Of a stretch of DNA of 64,000 nucleotides, positions 18,190-27,968 are shown piece after piece (position 1 is the first letter of the stretch; each line of letters begins with the position of its first letter). Below the pieces are notes generated by a model, which made no database searches, had not been told where the DNA came from, and worked only from the letters and a program-made list of their open reading frames with translations. Location of the stretch: contig NZ_NIPW01000025.1 in NCBI RefSeq assembly GCF_002196855.1, positions 46,762-110,761 on the forward strand. Direction: 5' to 3'. The translations under genes and the position numbers were made by a program. Source of the DNA: Haematobacter genomosp. 1. Lineage in GTDB: Bacteria > Pseudomonadota > Alphaproteobacteria > Rhodobacterales > Rhodobacteraceae.

Positions 18190-19470
18190 CTACTTACCGA
18201 TGCAGAAACTTGAGAAGATCTCTCCAAGAAGATCTTCAACATCAACCCGTCCAACCAGAGATTCAAGCCTCCGAAGAGCAAAGCGGATGTGCTCAGCGAC
18301 AATTTCCGCCTGACCACCTTCCAATTCCGCCGTGGCAGCGCTTAACGATAGCTCTGCGCTTTTCAGCGCTTCACGGTGTCTTTCGCGCACCATGAGTGAT
18401 GCGCCAACAGCCATTCCCTCCAGGAGGTTGGCGATTTGATCGACAAGACGATCAATACCCTGCCCCGTCAATCCTGATACCGCCTCCCCATCGCCGCTGC
18501 GCAGGTCTCCTTTTCCACGCACGACGATATCATCCGGTTGTCGATCAACGCCCGGAGGAAGGACGTCATCCTCAACCAGAAAAACGCGAAGATCCGCTTT
18601 GCTTGCGCGTACCTGGGCGCGTTCAATTCCTATTGTCTCTACTATATCGCTCGTGTCCCGCAGACCAGCTGTGTCCAGCAGTGTGACCGGGAGTCCCTTA
18701 AGATCCATCCGGACTTCAATGACATCGCGAGTGGTTCCCGCAATCTCCGAGGTGATGGCTGCTTCCCGACCGGCCAAGGCGTTCAGGAGAGTAGACTTAC
18801 CGGCGTTAGGTACCCCAATGATCGCTACTTCGAAGCCATCCCGGATTCTCTCGGATACCGAGGCTCCTTTGAGATCATCCCGAATATCGGATACAACGCT
18901 ACCAATGAGCTCCGTGACTTCTGGACTCACGTCCACAGGAACGTCCTCGTCAGCGAAGTCTATTGTTGCTTCCATCAAGGCGGCGGCCCTGATGAGCTGC
19001 GCCCGCCATACTTCCGTTTTGGCTGATATTGCGCCTGAAAATATCCTAAGAGCTTGTTTTCTTTGAATTTCTGTTTCCGCATCGATCAAATCCGCAAGTC
19101 CTTCGACCTGCGTCAGATCCAATCGGCCATTCTCCAGAGCCCGCCTTGTAAACTCCCCCGCCTCTGCAGGGCGAAGGCCGGGCTGCTTGCTTAAGGCTGA
19201 TAGAACTGCGGAAACGACGGCGATGCTGCCGTGCAGATGGAACTCTACAACCCGTTCGCCGGTGAAACTCCGCCCCGTGTCAAATACCAGCACGAGGGCT
19301 TCATCGATCAGATCGCCCGCCCACGTCAGCCGCCGAAGCGCGCTGCGCCGTGGTTCAGGCAGCGTCCCGGCAAGCGCGGCCGACGCCTCCCAGGCCAAAG
19401 GCCCGGAAATGCGTATGACCGCGACACCCGCACGTCCCCGTGCTGTCGCCAAGGCGTAGATCGTATCCAT
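18190..19470 (-). CDS. mnmE: tRNA modification GTPase MnmE
   Basis: 426-residue GTPase (TrmE) that partners MnmG in U34 modification. The N-terminal formyl-THF-like domain ([20 protein letters not shown]) is followed by the helical domain and the inserted G domain with G1 GVPNAGKS, G3 DTAG and the DTSD region. The C-terminus ends FCIGK, the conserved CxGK motif whose cysteine is needed for catalysis. Length is slightly short of E. coli (454) but all domains are present. It is the first gene of the mnmE-mnmG-rsmG-parA-parB run. Confidence 0.95.
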   Translation of the reverse strand: MDTIYALATARGRAGVAVIRISGPLAWEASAALAGTLPEPRRSALRRLTWAGDLIDEALVLVFDTGRSFTGERVVEFHLHGSIAVVSAVLSALSKQPGLRPAEAGEFTRRALENGRLDLTQVEGLADLIDAETEIQRKQALRIFSGAISAKTEVWRAQLIRAAALMEATIDFADEDVPVDVSPEVTELIGSVVSDIRDDLKGASVSERIRDGFEVAIIGVPNAGKSTLLNALAGREAAITSEIAGTTRDVIEVRMDLKGLPVTLLDTAGLRDTSDIVETIGIERAQVRASKADLRVFLVEDDVLPPGVDRQPDDIVVRGKGDLRSGDGEAVSGLTGQGIDRLVDQIANLLEGMAVGASLMVRERHREALKSAELSLSAATAELEGGQAEIVAEHIRFALRRLESLVGRVDVEDLLGEIFSSFCIGK

Positions 19471-19494
19471 AACTCATTGATTCTAAATTATAAA

Positions 19495-20766
19495 TCACGC
19501 GTTCATAGACTCGAAGAATTCCGAATTCGACTTTGTTTGCTTCAGCTTCGAAATCAGGAATTCAACCGCATCGGTGGTCCCCATGGGATTCAGGATGCGG
19601 CGCAGCACATAGGTTTTCTGCAGGTCGGACTTATCAACCAGCAGGTCTTCCTTCCGGGTGCCGGATTTGAGGATATCCATGGCCGGGAACACCCGCTTAT
19701 CGGCAACCTTCCGGTCAAGCACGATCTCGGAGTTGCCCGTGCCTTTGAATTCTTCGAAGATCACCTCGTCCATCCGGCTGCCCGTGTCGATAAGGGCGGT
19801 TGCGATGATGGTCAGCGAGCCCCCCTCCTCGATATTTCGAGCGGCGCCGAAGAAGCGTTTCGGCCGCTGGAGCGCATTGGCATCCACGCCGCCCGTCAAG
19901 ACCTTACCGGAGCTGGGAACAACGGTATTGAAGGCCCTGCCAAGACGCGTGATCGAGTCCAGCAGGATCACCACATCCCGCTTGTGCTCCACCAATCGCT
20001 TGGCCTTTTCGATAACCATTTCCGCAACGGCTACGTGACGCGTCGCAGGCTCATCGAAGGTGGATGAGATGACCTCGCCACGCACGCTCCGCTGCATGTC
20101 GGTGACCTCCTCCGGCCGCTCGTCGATCAGCAAGACGATCAGATAGCATTCCGGGTGATTACGCTCGATCGAATGGGCGATGTTCTGAAGCAGCACGGTC
20201 TTGCCCGTGCGCGGCGGAGCCACGATGAGACTCCGCTGCCCCTTCCCGATCGGCGCGACAAGGTCGATGATCCGCGCTGAACGGTCGCGGATGGTCGGAT
20301 CCTCGATCTCCATCTTCAGACGCTCATCGGGATAAAGCGGTGTCAGGTTGTCGAAATGCACCTTGTGCCGTGCTTTCTCCGGGTCGTCGAAGTTGATCCG
20401 GTTGACGGCAACCAGACCAAAGTAACGCTCGTTCTCACGCGGAGCCTGGATCACACCCTCGACCGTGTCGCCGGTGCGCAGGGAATATTGGCGGATCATC
20501 TCGGGCGAGACGTAGATGTCATCCGGCCCGGATAGGTAGTTCGCTTCGGGCGAACGCAGGAATCCGAAGCCGTCCTGAAGCACTTCCAGAACGCCGTCCC
20601 CCCCGATCTCCCAGCCTTCCTCGGCATGTTCCTTGAGGATCTGGAACATCATTTCCCCCTTCCGCATGGAAGAGGCGTTCTCGATCTCCCACTCCTCCGC
20701 CATGGCGAGGAGGTCAGCGGGGCTCTTTGCCTTGAGATCGGCGAGGCTAAGACGTTCTTGGGTCAT
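19495..20766 (-). CDS. rho: Transcription termination factor Rho
   Basis: 423-residue hexameric RNA helicase that ends transcription. The N-terminal Rho domain and RNA-binding OSB-fold ([23 protein letters not shown]) are followed by Walker A in APPRTGKT, Walker [11 protein letters not shown] and the R-loop/arginine finger region near the end. I place the start at 20766 ([12 protein letters not shown]), which gives the usual family length; an ATG at 20856 adds 30 residues of poor match. It is separated from mnmE by 24 bases and lies on the left arm of the candidate origin. Confidence 0.96.
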   Translation of the reverse strand: MTQERLSLADLKAKSPADLLAMAEEWEIENASSMRKGEMMFQILKEHAEEGWEIGGDGVLEVLQDGFGFLRSPEANYLSGPDDIYVSPEMIRQYSLRTGDTVEGVIQAPRENERYFGLVAVNRINFDDPEKARHKVHFDNLTPLYPDERLKMEIEDPTIRDRSARIIDLVAPIGKGQRSLIVAPPRTGKTVLLQNIAHSIERNHPECYLIVLLIDERPEEVTDMQRSVRGEVISSTFDEPATRHVAVAEMVIEKAKRLVEHKRDVVILLDSITRLGRAFNTVVPSSGKVLTGGVDANALQRPKRFFGAARNIEEGGSLTIIATALIDTGSRMDEVIFEEFKGTGNSEIVLDRKVADKRVFPAMDILKSGTRKEDLLVDKSDLQKTYVLRRILNPMGTTDAVEFLISKLKQTKSNSEFFESMNA

Positions 20767-20887
20767 GGGGATAGGTTCTCGAAGGCGCCGGACGGCACGT
20801 TTGACAAAATTGTCTGCGGAAAACGCGAAGGACCGGACGGTCACGCAATGCGGCATATAGAGATCCGTCGCGGTCGAGTCAACGTTT

Positions 20888-21337
20888 TCAGTATTTCACG
20901 ATGACCGAAATGACGATGACGATCATCAGCAGCGTCGGCACCTCGTTCATGATCCGATAGCTGCGCCCGCTGACGCTGTTGGTCCCTTGCACGAAGTCCT
21001 TCCGTCGTGCGGCCAGCCAGCCGTGAAAGGCGCTCATGGCCAGCACCGCACCCGCCTTCACCCAGGGCCACCCCAGCGACCAGTTAACGACCCCTGGCGT
21101 CATCACTAGGCAAAGCCCGAACAGCCATGCCGCGATCATTGCTGGGTTGATGATGGCTCGCAGCAGCCGACGCTCCATCGTCTGGAACAGCAGATCCGTC
21201 TCACCGCCCGGCGGAACGCTCTCGGTGTGATAGACGTAGAGCCGCGGCAAATAGAACAACCCGGCCATCCAGGCGATCACGCTGATGACGTGAAAAGACA
21301 ATGTCCATGGATAAAGGGTGGCCAGCAGCTCGCCCAT
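20888..21337 (-). CDS. hemJ: Protoporphyrinogen oxidase HemJ
   Basis: 149-residue inner-membrane protein with four predicted helices. It matches HemJ, the oxidase that converts protoporphyrinogen IX to protoporphyrin IX in many alphaproteobacteria. Family marks are the N-terminal [25 protein letters not shown] with the conserved histidine (residue 16), the [13 protein letters not shown] segment and the C-terminal [12 protein letters not shown]. It is the last minus-strand gene before the candidate origin; hemE, often beside it in relatives, is not seen here. Confidence 0.88.
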   Translation of the reverse strand: MGELLATLYPWTLSFHVISVIAWMAGLFYLPRLYVYHTESVPPGGETDLLFQTMERRLLRAIINPAMIAAWLFGLCLVMTPGVVNWSLGWPWVKAGAVLAMSAFHGWLAARRKDFVQGTNSVSGRSYRIMNEVPTLLMIVIVISVIVKY

Positions 21338-21496
21338 CGGAACCTCGCTCTCATACCTTCTACTCTTAAATAAGAAAATAAAGAGAAGATGAAGTTGATG
21401 TAGGGCCTTGGGATAACTGAATCCCGGACGTTGCCCCGGATCTGTTCCACAGGACGACGGATCTGTCGATAAGAGTCACGGATCCCGGAACATGAT

Positions 21497-21505
21497 TGTG
21501 GATAA
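21497..21505 (-). promoter_or_regulatory. DnaA box (exact TTATCCACA)
   Basis: The plus strand reads TGTGGATAA, the complement of the strongest DnaA box TTATCCACA. It is in the middle of the candidate origin. Confidence 0.85.
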
Positions 21506-21680
21506 CACTAAATCAACCCGCAGGATCAAGGGGATGGCTTGTGATTTTTTTGTGGATAGCTGTAGCAAGCCAAAACGAATCGCACGGATCCCGCGAGTCG
21601 TCCACCGGCCCGTGACGGATCCGTCCCACTGTGGGAAAGCGGGCTGTTGCTTGACAGCGGATCTGGATTTCGTGGATCGG

Positions 21681-21689
21681 TGTGGATCA
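21681..21689 (-). promoter_or_regulatory. DnaA G-box-like site (TGATCCACA)
   Basis: The plus strand reads TGTGGATCA, the complement of TGATCCACA, which is the moderate-affinity G-box sequence described in the Caulobacter origin. It lies in the right half of the candidate origin. Confidence 0.65.
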
Positions 21690-21720
21690 CCTGCATGCCT
21701 TCCACAGAACTATAACGCGG

Positions 21721-21729
21721 TTGTCCACA
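21721..21729 (+). promoter_or_regulatory. DnaA box (TTGTCCACA)
   Basis: TTGTCCACA differs from the DnaA consensus TTATCCACA by one base that is tolerated in many origins. It lies 9 bases before the maf start codon, so DnaA bound here could also affect maf expression. Confidence 0.7.
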
Positions 21730-21738
21730 GGATAATAC

Positions 21739-22338
21739 ATGATGATGCCTCTTGTCCTCGCCTCAGTTTCGGAAATTCGCGCGACGCTTCTGCGCAACGC
21801 AGGCGTGACCTTTGAGACTGTTCCTGCCCGGATCGATGAAGTGACCATCCGGGCTGCGCTGGAGGCAGAAGGCGCGAAGCCGCGCGACGTGGCCGATGCG
21901 CTGGCGGAGTTCAAGGCGCGCAAGGTGGCCGAGAAGCGGCCCGACGCGCTGGTGATCGGCTGTGATCAGGTGCTGGAGTGCGAGGGAAGGATCTATGGCA
22001 AGCCAGAAACCCGTGATGCAGCGAAAGCACAGTTGCTGGAGCTTCGGGGAAGGCGGCACCGGCTTCTTTCGGCAGCCGTGGTATATGAAGCCGCTGCGCC
22101 TGTCTGGCGGCAGATCGGAGAGGTCAGGCTGACGATGCGGACATTCTCCGACGATTGGTTGGACGGGTATGTCGCGCGGAACTGGGAGAGCATCCGGCAC
22201 GCGGTCGGAGCCTACAAGCTGGAGGAAGAGGGCGTTCGCCTCTTCTCCCGGATCGAGGGAGATTACTTTTCGGTGCTTGGTCTGCCACTTGTCGAACTTC
22301 TGAACTATCTCGCTGCGCGAAAGGTCATCCCGTCATGA
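21739..22338 (+). CDS. Maf family nucleoside triphosphate pyrophosphatase
   Basis: 199-residue Maf/YhdE-type enzyme; the family hydrolyses dTTP, UTP or modified nucleotides and blocks septum formation when overproduced in some bacteria. The opening [18 protein letters not shown], the RIDE motif (residues about 33-36), [19 protein letters not shown] with the catalytic aspartate and the C-terminal [25 protein letters not shown] are present. It is the first plus-strand gene right of the candidate origin and starts a four-gene overlapping operon. The first of three successive ATG/GTG-like codons is taken; the exact start is uncertain by a few residues. Confidence 0.92.
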   Translation: MMMPLVLASVSEIRATLLRNAGVTFETVPARIDEVTIRAALEAEGAKPRDVADALAEFKARKVAEKRPDALVIGCDQVLECEGRIYGKPETRDAAKAQLLELRGRRHRLLSAAVVYEAAAPVWRQIGEVRLTMRTFSDDWLDGYVARNWESIRHAVGAYKLEEEGVRLFSRIEGDYFSVLGLPLVELLNYLAARKVIPS

Positions 22339-23171
22339 CGGAGGGTGGAATTCCTCTCGCCGGGGTGATCGGATCACCTGTCGAGCACAGCAAATCGCCG
22401 GTTCTGCACGGTCACTGGCTCAGGACATACGGCATCCGGGGCTTCTATATTCCCATGAATGTCGCCCAGGCCGATCTGGTCGAGGTGATCCGCAGCCTGC
22501 CGAAGGCGGGATTCGTGGGTGTGAACGTCACCATCCCGCACAAGGAAAGCGCGTTGAAGCTGGCGGATCTCGTCACCGACCGGGCGGCCTTGATCGGCGC
22601 CGCGAATACGTTGATCTTTCGTCGGGATGGCAAAATCCACGCGGATAACACCGATGGCTATGGCTTCATCGCGAACCTGCGTCAGAATGCGCCCCTCTGG
22701 GATCCGAAGGCCGGGCCGGCCGCGGTGTTCGGTGCAGGTGGTGCAGCCCGCGCCGTCATTGCCTCTTTGATCGAAGTGGGCGTGCCCGAGATCCGCCTCT
22801 CCAACCGCTCCAAGCCGCGTGCAGAGGCGCTCCGGCACGATTTCGGTACCCGGATCGTCGTTCATGACTGGGTGCAGGCAGGGGCGATGCTGGAGGATTG
22901 CCTGACCGTGGTCAACACGAGCTCGCTGGGCATGGTCGGCAAGCCGGAACTGCGGGTGCCGCTGGACGCGCTCTCACCCAGGGCGCTGGCGACAGATATC
23001 GTCTACACGCCGCTCCGGACCGGGTTCCTGCTGGAGGCAGAGGCCCGGGGGTGTACGGTGGTGGACGGGCTGGGCATGCTCCTTCATCAGGCCGTTCCGG
23101 GGTTTGAGCGCTGGTTCGGGCGACGGCCGGAGGTGGATGAGGAAACGCGGGAGGCAGTGCTGGCATCATGA
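22335..23171 (+). CDS. aroE: Shikimate dehydrogenase (NADP+)
   Basis: 278-residue enzyme that reduces 3-dehydroshikimate in the aromatic amino acid pathway. Substrate-binding [13 protein letters not shown] is at residues 12-24, NVTIPHKE carries the catalytic lysine, ANTL and DNTDGYGF follow, and the NADP-binding [11 protein letters not shown] lies near residue 130. The ATG overlaps the maf stop (ATGA) and its end overlaps coaE, so maf-aroE-coaE-dnaQ are translated together. Confidence 0.95.
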   Translation: MTEGGIPLAGVIGSPVEHSKSPVLHGHWLRTYGIRGFYIPMNVAQADLVEVIRSLPKAGFVGVNVTIPHKESALKLADLVTDRAALIGAANTLIFRRDGKIHADNTDGYGFIANLRQNAPLWDPKAGPAAVFGAGGAARAVIASLIEVGVPEIRLSNRSKPRAEALRHDFGTRIVVHDWVQAGAMLEDCLTVVNTSSLGMVGKPELRVPLDALSPRALATDIVYTPLRTGFLLEAEARGCTVVDGLGMLLHQAVPGFERWFGRRPEVDEETREAVLAS

Positions 23172-23773
23172 CGACGCCTTTCGTTCTCGGGCTGACCGGC
23201 TCCATCGGGATGGGAAAATCCACCACTGCCGCGTTTTTCGCAGACGCCGGGATTCCCGTATGGGATGCCGATGCGGCGGTACACCGTCTCTATGCGGCGG
23301 GAGGGCAGGGGGCCGAGGCTATCCGGTCACTCCATCCCACGGCGCTGGTGGATGGCGCAGTGGACCGGGACCGCCTGAAGCATTGGATTTCCGAAGACCC
23401 GCATGCGCTGGTTCAGATCGAAGCCGTCATCCATCCGCTGGTGGCGGTCGATCGTGCGCGTTTCATGGAGCAGGCGGAAGCAGCCGGCGCGGATATGGTC
23501 GTGCTGGACATTCCCCTGCTTTTCGAGACCGGCCACGACACCTGGATGGATGCCGTGGCAGTCGTCACCGTCGATCCTGCGGTTCAGCGGGATCGGGTGC
23601 TGGCTCGCGGTACGATGACGCCTGCCCAGTTCGACGCGATTCTGGAAAAACAGATGCCGGATGCACAGAAACGTGGCCGCGCGGACTACGTTATCGAGAC
23701 CAATAGCCTTGAAGAAGCCCGCAATGCTGTGCTTTCCCTGATCGAGCAGATCAGGAAAAGCCAGCATGCGTGA
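23168..23773 (+). CDS. coaE: Dephospho-CoA kinase
   Basis: 201-residue kinase for the last step of coenzyme A synthesis. The P-loop [12 protein letters not shown] is at residues 8-19, [10 protein letters not shown] near 36-45 and the lid-region [17 protein letters not shown] near 136-152. Overlaps aroE by 4 bases and dnaQ by 8 bases. Length and motifs are standard. Confidence 0.95.
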   Translation: MTTPFVLGLTGSIGMGKSTTAAFFADAGIPVWDADAAVHRLYAAGGQGAEAIRSLHPTALVDGAVDRDRLKHWISEDPHALVQIEAVIHPLVAVDRARFMEQAEAAGADMVVLDIPLLFETGHDTWMDAVAVVTVDPAVQRDRVLARGTMTPAQFDAILEKQMPDAQKRGRADYVIETNSLEEARNAVLSLIEQIRKSQHA

Positions 23774-24455
23774 GATCGTTCTCGATACCGAAACCACCGG
23801 TTTTGAACCGGAGCAGGGCGACCGCATCGTCGAAATCGGTGCGGTTGAGCTGTTCAATCACATGCCCACGGGGCGGACGTTCCATGTCTACATCAATCCC
23901 GAACGCTCCATGCCGCCGGAGGCGTTCGAGGTTCATGGGCTGGGCGACGATTTTCTCCGCGACAAGCCGGTCTTCCGTGAAGTGGCGCAGGACTTTCTGA
24001 CGTTTGTGGGAGACGCGCGGCTTGTCATCCACAATGCCGCCTTCGACATGAAGTTTCTCAATGCGGAACTGGGGTGGCTCGGTCTGCCGAGGATACCCTT
24101 CGAACAGGCGGTGGATACGCTCGCCATCGCAAGACGGCGGTTTCCGGGGTCACCGGCCTCGCTGGATGCTCTCTGCCGCCGGTTCGGCGTGGACAATTCG
24201 GCGCGGGAAAAACACGGCGCGCTGCTGGACAGCGAGATACTCGCCGAAGTCTATCTGGAGCTGATCGGCGGGCGGCAGCCGGACTTCGCGCTTGGTGTCG
24301 CTCAGGAAACGCGGCAGAGAACGGAGATCCGTGTCTGGCGCCCGGGCCCGCGTCCCGGGGCCCTCCCTCCGCGACTGACTGCGGAAGAAAAGGAAGCCCA
24401 TGCCGCCTTTGTGGCGGGCATGGGCGAGGCTGCGCTCTGGCGCCGCTATACCTGA
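23766..24455 (+). CDS. dnaQ: DNA polymerase III epsilon subunit (proofreading exonuclease)
   Basis: 229-residue 3'-5' exonuclease of the replicative polymerase core. Exo[23 protein letters not shown] at residues 6-27 supplies the catalytic Asp-Glu pair, Exo[15 protein letters not shown] sits near 88-100 and ExoIII-epsilon [15 protein letters not shown] near 153-167 supplies the histidine and aspartate. A proline-rich C-terminal tail contacts the alpha subunit in relatives. It ends 2 bases before the convergent secB stop with no visible terminator between. Confidence 0.95.
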   Translation: MREIVLDTETTGFEPEQGDRIVEIGAVELFNHMPTGRTFHVYINPERSMPPEAFEVHGLGDDFLRDKPVFREVAQDFLTFVGDARLVIHNAAFDMKFLNAELGWLGLPRIPFEQAVDTLAIARRRFPGSPASLDALCRRFGVDNSAREKHGALLDSEILAEVYLELIGGRQPDFALGVAQETRQRTEIRVWRPGPRPGALPPRLTAEEKEAHAAFVAGMGEAALWRRYT

Positions 24456-24457
24456 CT

Positions 24458-24952
24458 TCAGTTCGGCGTCATCGCCGGCGGTTGCGTCGCCCGCCGCGCC
24501 AGTTCCTGCCGGTAAAGGGCAAGGAAGTCGATGTTGTCTAGCGACAGCGGAGGGAACCCGCCGTCACGGGTCACGTCGGAGACGATGCGGCGCACGAAGG
24601 GGAACAGCATGCGCGGACATTCGATGAGCAGGAACGGATGCATCTGGTCCTCCGGCACGCCCTCGATCGCGAAGACCCCGGCGTAATCCAGCTCCAGCAG
24701 GAACAGCGGCTCGTTGTTGGATTTGTTGCGCGAGGTGATCTTGAACTTGGTTACCACCTCATAGTGGTTGGTCGTCCCGCGCTTGCGGGCATCAAGGCTC
24801 ACCTGCACCTGAATGTCGGGCTGCATCTCGCCGTTCTGCGCACCCTTCTGGGCGACGACATTCTCGAACGACAGGTCGCGCGTGTACTGTGCGAGCACCT
24901 GCATCCTGACTTGCGGCGCCTCGGGGGCCCCGCCATTCGCCACTTCAGCCAT
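24458..24952 (-). CDS. secB: Protein-export chaperone SecB
   Basis: 164-residue cytosolic chaperone that holds precursors unfolded and passes them to SecA. The family parts QVRMQVLAQYTRDLSFENV, the central DIQVQVSLDARK strand, FLLELDYAGVF and LIECPRMLFPFVRRIVSDVTRDGGFPPL are in order. Its position facing dnaQ is conserved in Rhodobacterales near the origin. A leader of about 50 bases separates it from fxsA on the same strand. Confidence 0.95.
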   Translation of the reverse strand: MAEVANGGAPEAPQVRMQVLAQYTRDLSFENVVAQKGAQNGEMQPDIQVQVSLDARKRGTTNHYEVVTKFKITSRNKSNNEPLFLLELDYAGVFAIEGVPEDQMHPFLLIECPRMLFPFVRRIVSDVTRDGGFPPLSLDNIDFLALYRQELARRATQPPAMTPN

Positions 24953-25006
24953 CAGAACCTCCTCAAGGTCGTTTGGGTTCGTGACTATCAGGTCGCAGAG
25001 CCTGCC

Positions 25007-25498
25007 TCAATGCCGCGTCCAGCCGGAATTTCCATGCGTGGGATTCTTGCCGGGAGGAATTTCCTCAAACTCCGCATCGATGACGATATCCTTGGGGCTC
25101 TGCTCATTCGGACGGCGCGCGTCACCTGCCGTGCGCATCCCGAAAGTGCGCACCTGGATGCGCCGCGACGCCTCTCTCAGAATGAAGCGCCGGACCGGCG
25201 GAATGAGCAGCAGGATACCCATCGCATCGGTGAAGAAGCCGGGAAGCATCAGCAGGAATCCCGCCATCATGATCATCGCGCCATGCGCCATCGGCGCGGA
25301 TGGATCGCCCAGCGTCTCCAGCCGCCGCCGCATATCGTTGAGCGCGCCCTGGCCCTGCCGCCGCACGACGGCCATGCCTGCCAGCGCGGACAGGACGATC
25401 AGGCCGAGCGTTGGCCACACGCCGATCCATCCTCCGACAAGAATGAACAGCGCAATCTCGACCAACGGAAGGAGGACAAGGGCGAGGAGCAGATACAT
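25007..25498 (-). CDS. fxsA: FxsA family membrane protein
   Basis: 163-residue inner-membrane protein of the FxsA family; in E. coli FxsA reduces phage T7 exclusion by F plasmids, otherwise its role is unknown. The N-terminal helix pair (YLLLALVLLPLVEIALFILV and WPTLGLIVLSALAGMAVV) and GAMIMMAGFLLMLPGFFTDAMGILLLIPP are characteristic. I start at 25498 because family members begin directly with the first helix; an ATG at 25534 adds 12 residues. The soluble tail is acidic and of variable type. Confidence 0.88.
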   Translation of the reverse strand: MYLLLALVLLPLVEIALFILVGGWIGVWPTLGLIVLSALAGMAVVRRQGQGALNDMRRRLETLGDPSAPMAHGAMIMMAGFLLMLPGFFTDAMGILLLIPPVRRFILREASRRIQVRTFGMRTAGDARRPNEQSPKDIVIDAEFEEIPPGKNPTHGNSGWTRH

Positions 25499-25640
25499 AT
25501 CCGGTTCGAGGCCTTTAAGATGGGGTTGCGGCATTTGATCCGGGGCGCTGCGGTGGACTCAGGCCCCATGCTCCCCTACATAGGTAGAACAGCCGCCGAA
25601 TGCCATGTTCCGACCTCTTTTGACGCACCCCGAGGTATAA

Positions 25641-26303
25641 ATGAGCTCCGCCGTTATCCAACTCATCGTTCTTGCCGGGATCGCCGTGTTCCTGATCCTG
25701 AGGCTGCGGAGCGTTCTGGGCAGCCGCGAAGGATTTGAAAAGCCGCCGCTTCCTGTGGGAGATGAGGCCCGCCCGACGCCCCGCCGGAATTTCGAGGTCA
25801 TTGATGGTGGTCCCGATCAGGACATCACGGATCACGTGCCTGAAGGGTCTCCTGCTGCCGTCGCGCTCGCCAGTATGAAGAAGGCTGATCCCGCCTTCAA
25901 CGTGGGCGAGTTCCTGCATGGGGCCCGTGCGGCCTATGAGATGATCCTCATGGCATTCGAGCGCGGCGAGATCGAAACCGTGAAACCTTACGTTTCGGAT
26001 CAGGTGTACGCCACCTTCGCGGATGTGATCGAAAGCCGCAGGCGGGAGGGGCTGACCGTTCAATCCACCTTCGTCGGTATTCGCGAGCTTTCACTGGCCG
26101 ACGCGACCTTCGATCAGGGGAGCGGGGAAGGGGCGGTCACCGTGCGGTTCACCGGCGAGCTGACCTCCGTCGTCCGTGATGCGGCGGGGCAGATCGTTGA
26201 GGGCAATCCGAACGAGATCCGCCGTCAGCGCGATGTCTGGACTTTCGCTCGGATCATGGGATCGAATGACCCCAACTGGCAGCTTGTCGCGACCGGAGAA
26301 TGA
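25641..26303 (+). CDS. Tim44/TimA family protein
   Basis: 220-residue protein with one N-terminal membrane anchor (residues 5-25) and a C-terminal Tim44-like domain (about 80-215, AAYEMILMAFERGEIETVKPYVSDQVYATF). In alphaproteobacteria TimA-type proteins are thought to be ancestral to the mitochondrial import subunit Tim44 and are membrane-associated. It is divergent from fxsA and overlaps mltA by 4 bases. The link to protein export is strengthened only by secB lying close by on the other strand. Confidence 0.85.
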   Translation: MSSAVIQLIVLAGIAVFLILRLRSVLGSREGFEKPPLPVGDEARPTPRRNFEVIDGGPDQDITDHVPEGSPAAVALASMKKADPAFNVGEFLHGARAAYEMILMAFERGEIETVKPYVSDQVYATFADVIESRRREGLTVQSTFVGIRELSLADATFDQGSGEGAVTVRFTGELTSVVRDAAGQIVEGNPNEIRRQRDVWTFARIMGSNDPNWQLVATGE

Positions 26304-27187
26304 CGGAGCGCTTGGCTGGGGCAGGGGCGGGATTGTCACCCGACGCCCTGCCGGGATGGAATGATGACGATCATGAGGCGGCCCTGGCCGCCTTTTTGGT
26401 CACTTCGGCGGCGGGGCACGGTCCCGCGCGACGCTATTGGGAGCAGGGGTTCCGGGCCGTGGAGCTTGCCGGAGACTGGATGTTCACCGGCTACTATGAG
26501 CCTGAACTTCCGGCGCGCAGCCAGCCGGATGCCCGTTTCCGCTATCCGGTTCACCGCCTGCCCGAAGGTTTGTCCGCAGGGAAACCGTGGTTCAGCCGTG
26601 CGGAGATCGCTGCAGGCGACCTGCTCCGGGGGCAGGAGATAGCGTGGCTGGACGATCCGCTCGAGGCGTTTCTCCTGCAGGTGCAGGGCTCCGGGCGGCT
26701 GGTGCTGGAGAATGGCCGCGTCCTGCGCCTCGGCTACGGCGGTCGGAACGGCCATCCCTATGTTTCCATCGGCCGGCAGCTTGTTCTCAGGGGAGAGATC
26801 CCGCTGGAGGCGATGTCCACCGAAGCCATTCGCGACTGGGCGCGCCGGAACCCTGACCGGTTGTCCGACCTTCTGAATACCAACCCGTCCTACGTCTTCT
26901 TCCGCCTGCTGGACCTCCCCCCGGCGACAGGTCCGCTGGGCGCGATGGAGCGACCGCTGACGGCTGGCCGGAGCCTTGCCGTGGACCCTTCTGTCGTGCC
27001 GCTCGGCGCGGCGGTCTGGGTGCGGGTGGAGGAGGTGGCCCGCCTGATGGTGGCGCAGGACACCGGCAGCGCGATCAAGGGGCCGCGGGGTGACATCTTC
27101 TTCGGCTCGGGTGCGGAGGCAGGGCGGCGCGCGGGGCGGCTGCGGCACCCCGGGCAGGCTTTCCTGCTTCTCCCGCGGGAGGGCTGA
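26300..27187 (+). CDS. mltA: Membrane-bound lytic murein transglycosylase MltA-like
   Basis: 295-residue peptidoglycan-cleaving enzyme. The MltA barrel segment (FTGYYEPELPARSQPDARFRYP), DPLEAFLLQVQGSGRLVLENG and the C-terminal 3D domain with DTGSAIKGPRGDIFFGSG (three aspartates) are present. No lipobox or clear signal peptide is visible at this start, unlike E. coli MltA, so export may rely on a different start or the protein has lost its anchor. The order timA-like, mltA, smr is common in Rhodobacterales. Confidence 0.9.
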   Translation: MTERLAGAGAGLSPDALPGWNDDDHEAALAAFLVTSAAGHGPARRYWEQGFRAVELAGDWMFTGYYEPELPARSQPDARFRYPVHRLPEGLSAGKPWFSRAEIAAGDLLRGQEIAWLDDPLEAFLLQVQGSGRLVLENGRVLRLGYGGRNGHPYVSIGRQLVLRGEIPLEAMSTEAIRDWARRNPDRLSDLLNTNPSYVFFRLLDLPPATGPLGAMERPLTAGRSLAVDPSVVPLGAAVWVRVEEVARLMVAQDTGSAIKGPRGDIFFGSGAEAGRRAGRLRHPGQAFLLLPREG

Positions 27188-27188
27188 G

Positions 27189-27803
27189 ATGGCGCGCAAA
27201 CGGCGGGATATCACCCCCGAGGAGGCGAAACTCTGGCAGAGCGTGGCGCGCTCCACCCTGCCGATGCATCGCATCGAACCCCTGCCCGAGCCCGAGGAAC
27301 GTCCCGTGCGGCCCATCGTGCCCCGTGTGGAGGAGCCTCCACCAGTCGCGATACCGGCCGCGATTCAGGCGTTCCGGGTCGGGGAGAGGGCGGACGCAAG
27401 ACGGCCCCATACCTTGCTTGGCTCTCTGCCGGAGCGGTTGGCCTCGGGTGGCGTCAGGATGGACCGGCGCACCTTCGACCAGATGAACCGTGGCAAGATC
27501 TCGCCCGAAGGGCGGCTCGACCTGCACGGGATGACGCTGGCAGAGGCGCATGGTGCCCTTGTCCGCTTCGTGATGGATAGCCACCGTCGGCAGCGTCGGC
27601 TGCTGCTGGTGATTACGGGAAAGGGTCGAAACCCGAGCGATGAGGGCCCTATTCCCGTCCGCGTGGGGGCGCTTCGCCATCAGGTGCCGCAGTGGCTGAC
27701 GCTGCCACCGCTGGGCGGACTCGTCTTGCAGGTGACCCCGGCGCATATCCGCCATGGCGGTGCCGGGGCCTATTATGTCTATCTGCGCCGCAACCGGGCC
27801 TAG
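27189..27803 (+). CDS. Smr/MutS-domain protein
   Basis: 204-residue protein with a variable proline- and arginine-rich N-terminal half and a C-terminal Smr domain (from about residue 113): LDLHGMTLAEAHGALVRFV and LLVITGKG are its two hallmarks. Stand-alone Smr domains have endonuclease activity in other bacteria and have been linked to DNA mismatch repair or ribosome rescue; which applies here is open. It starts 1 base after the mltA stop and is followed by a terminator. Confidence 0.88.
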   Translation: MARKRRDITPEEAKLWQSVARSTLPMHRIEPLPEPEERPVRPIVPRVEEPPPVAIPAAIQAFRVGERADARRPHTLLGSLPERLASGGVRMDRRTFDQMNRGKISPEGRLDLHGMTLAEAHGALVRFVMDSHRRQRRLLLVITGKGRNPSDEGPIPVRVGALRHQVPQWLTLPPLGGLVLQVTPAHIRHGGAGAYYVYLRRNRA

Positions 27804-27925
27804 CAGGCGGCTGAAAAACCATTCCGGGTCGTCCTGAGGCGGAGATCTTCCCAACATTGTTGAAGAGTGCCCCGGACACCGCGAGTTTTGGCTCGTGACC
27901 GGAGCGATTTCCTGACCCTCAGTGC

Positions 27926-27951
27926 AAGCCCGGGTAGATACCCGGCTTTTT
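27926..27951. terminator. Bidirectional intrinsic terminator between smr and the aminotransferase
   Basis: A 10-bp stem with one bulged base (AAGC-CGGGTA pairing with TACCCG-GCTT around a tiny GA loop) is followed by TTTTT on the plus strand and lies between convergent genes. Confidence 0.75.
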
Positions 27952-27968
27952 CAGCGCTATGCCAAGCG

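Larger units (their letters stand above)
21338..21738. other. oriC: Candidate chromosomal replication origin (oriC)
   Basis: This 401-base gap between divergent hemJ and maf holds no credible gene. It has an AT-rich stretch (21361-21400) against a GC-rich background, one exact DnaA box (21497-21505), several near matches (21443-21451, 21551-21559, 21681-21689, 21721-21729), four GANTC (CcrM) sites and nine GGATC pentamers within 251 bases. Genes on both sides point away from it, and parAB, parS, mnmEG, rho and the maf-aroE-coaE-dnaQ run are nearby. In Caulobacter and relatives oriC lies in a comparable hem-gene neighbourhood. Function is inferred, not shown. Confidence 0.82.
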
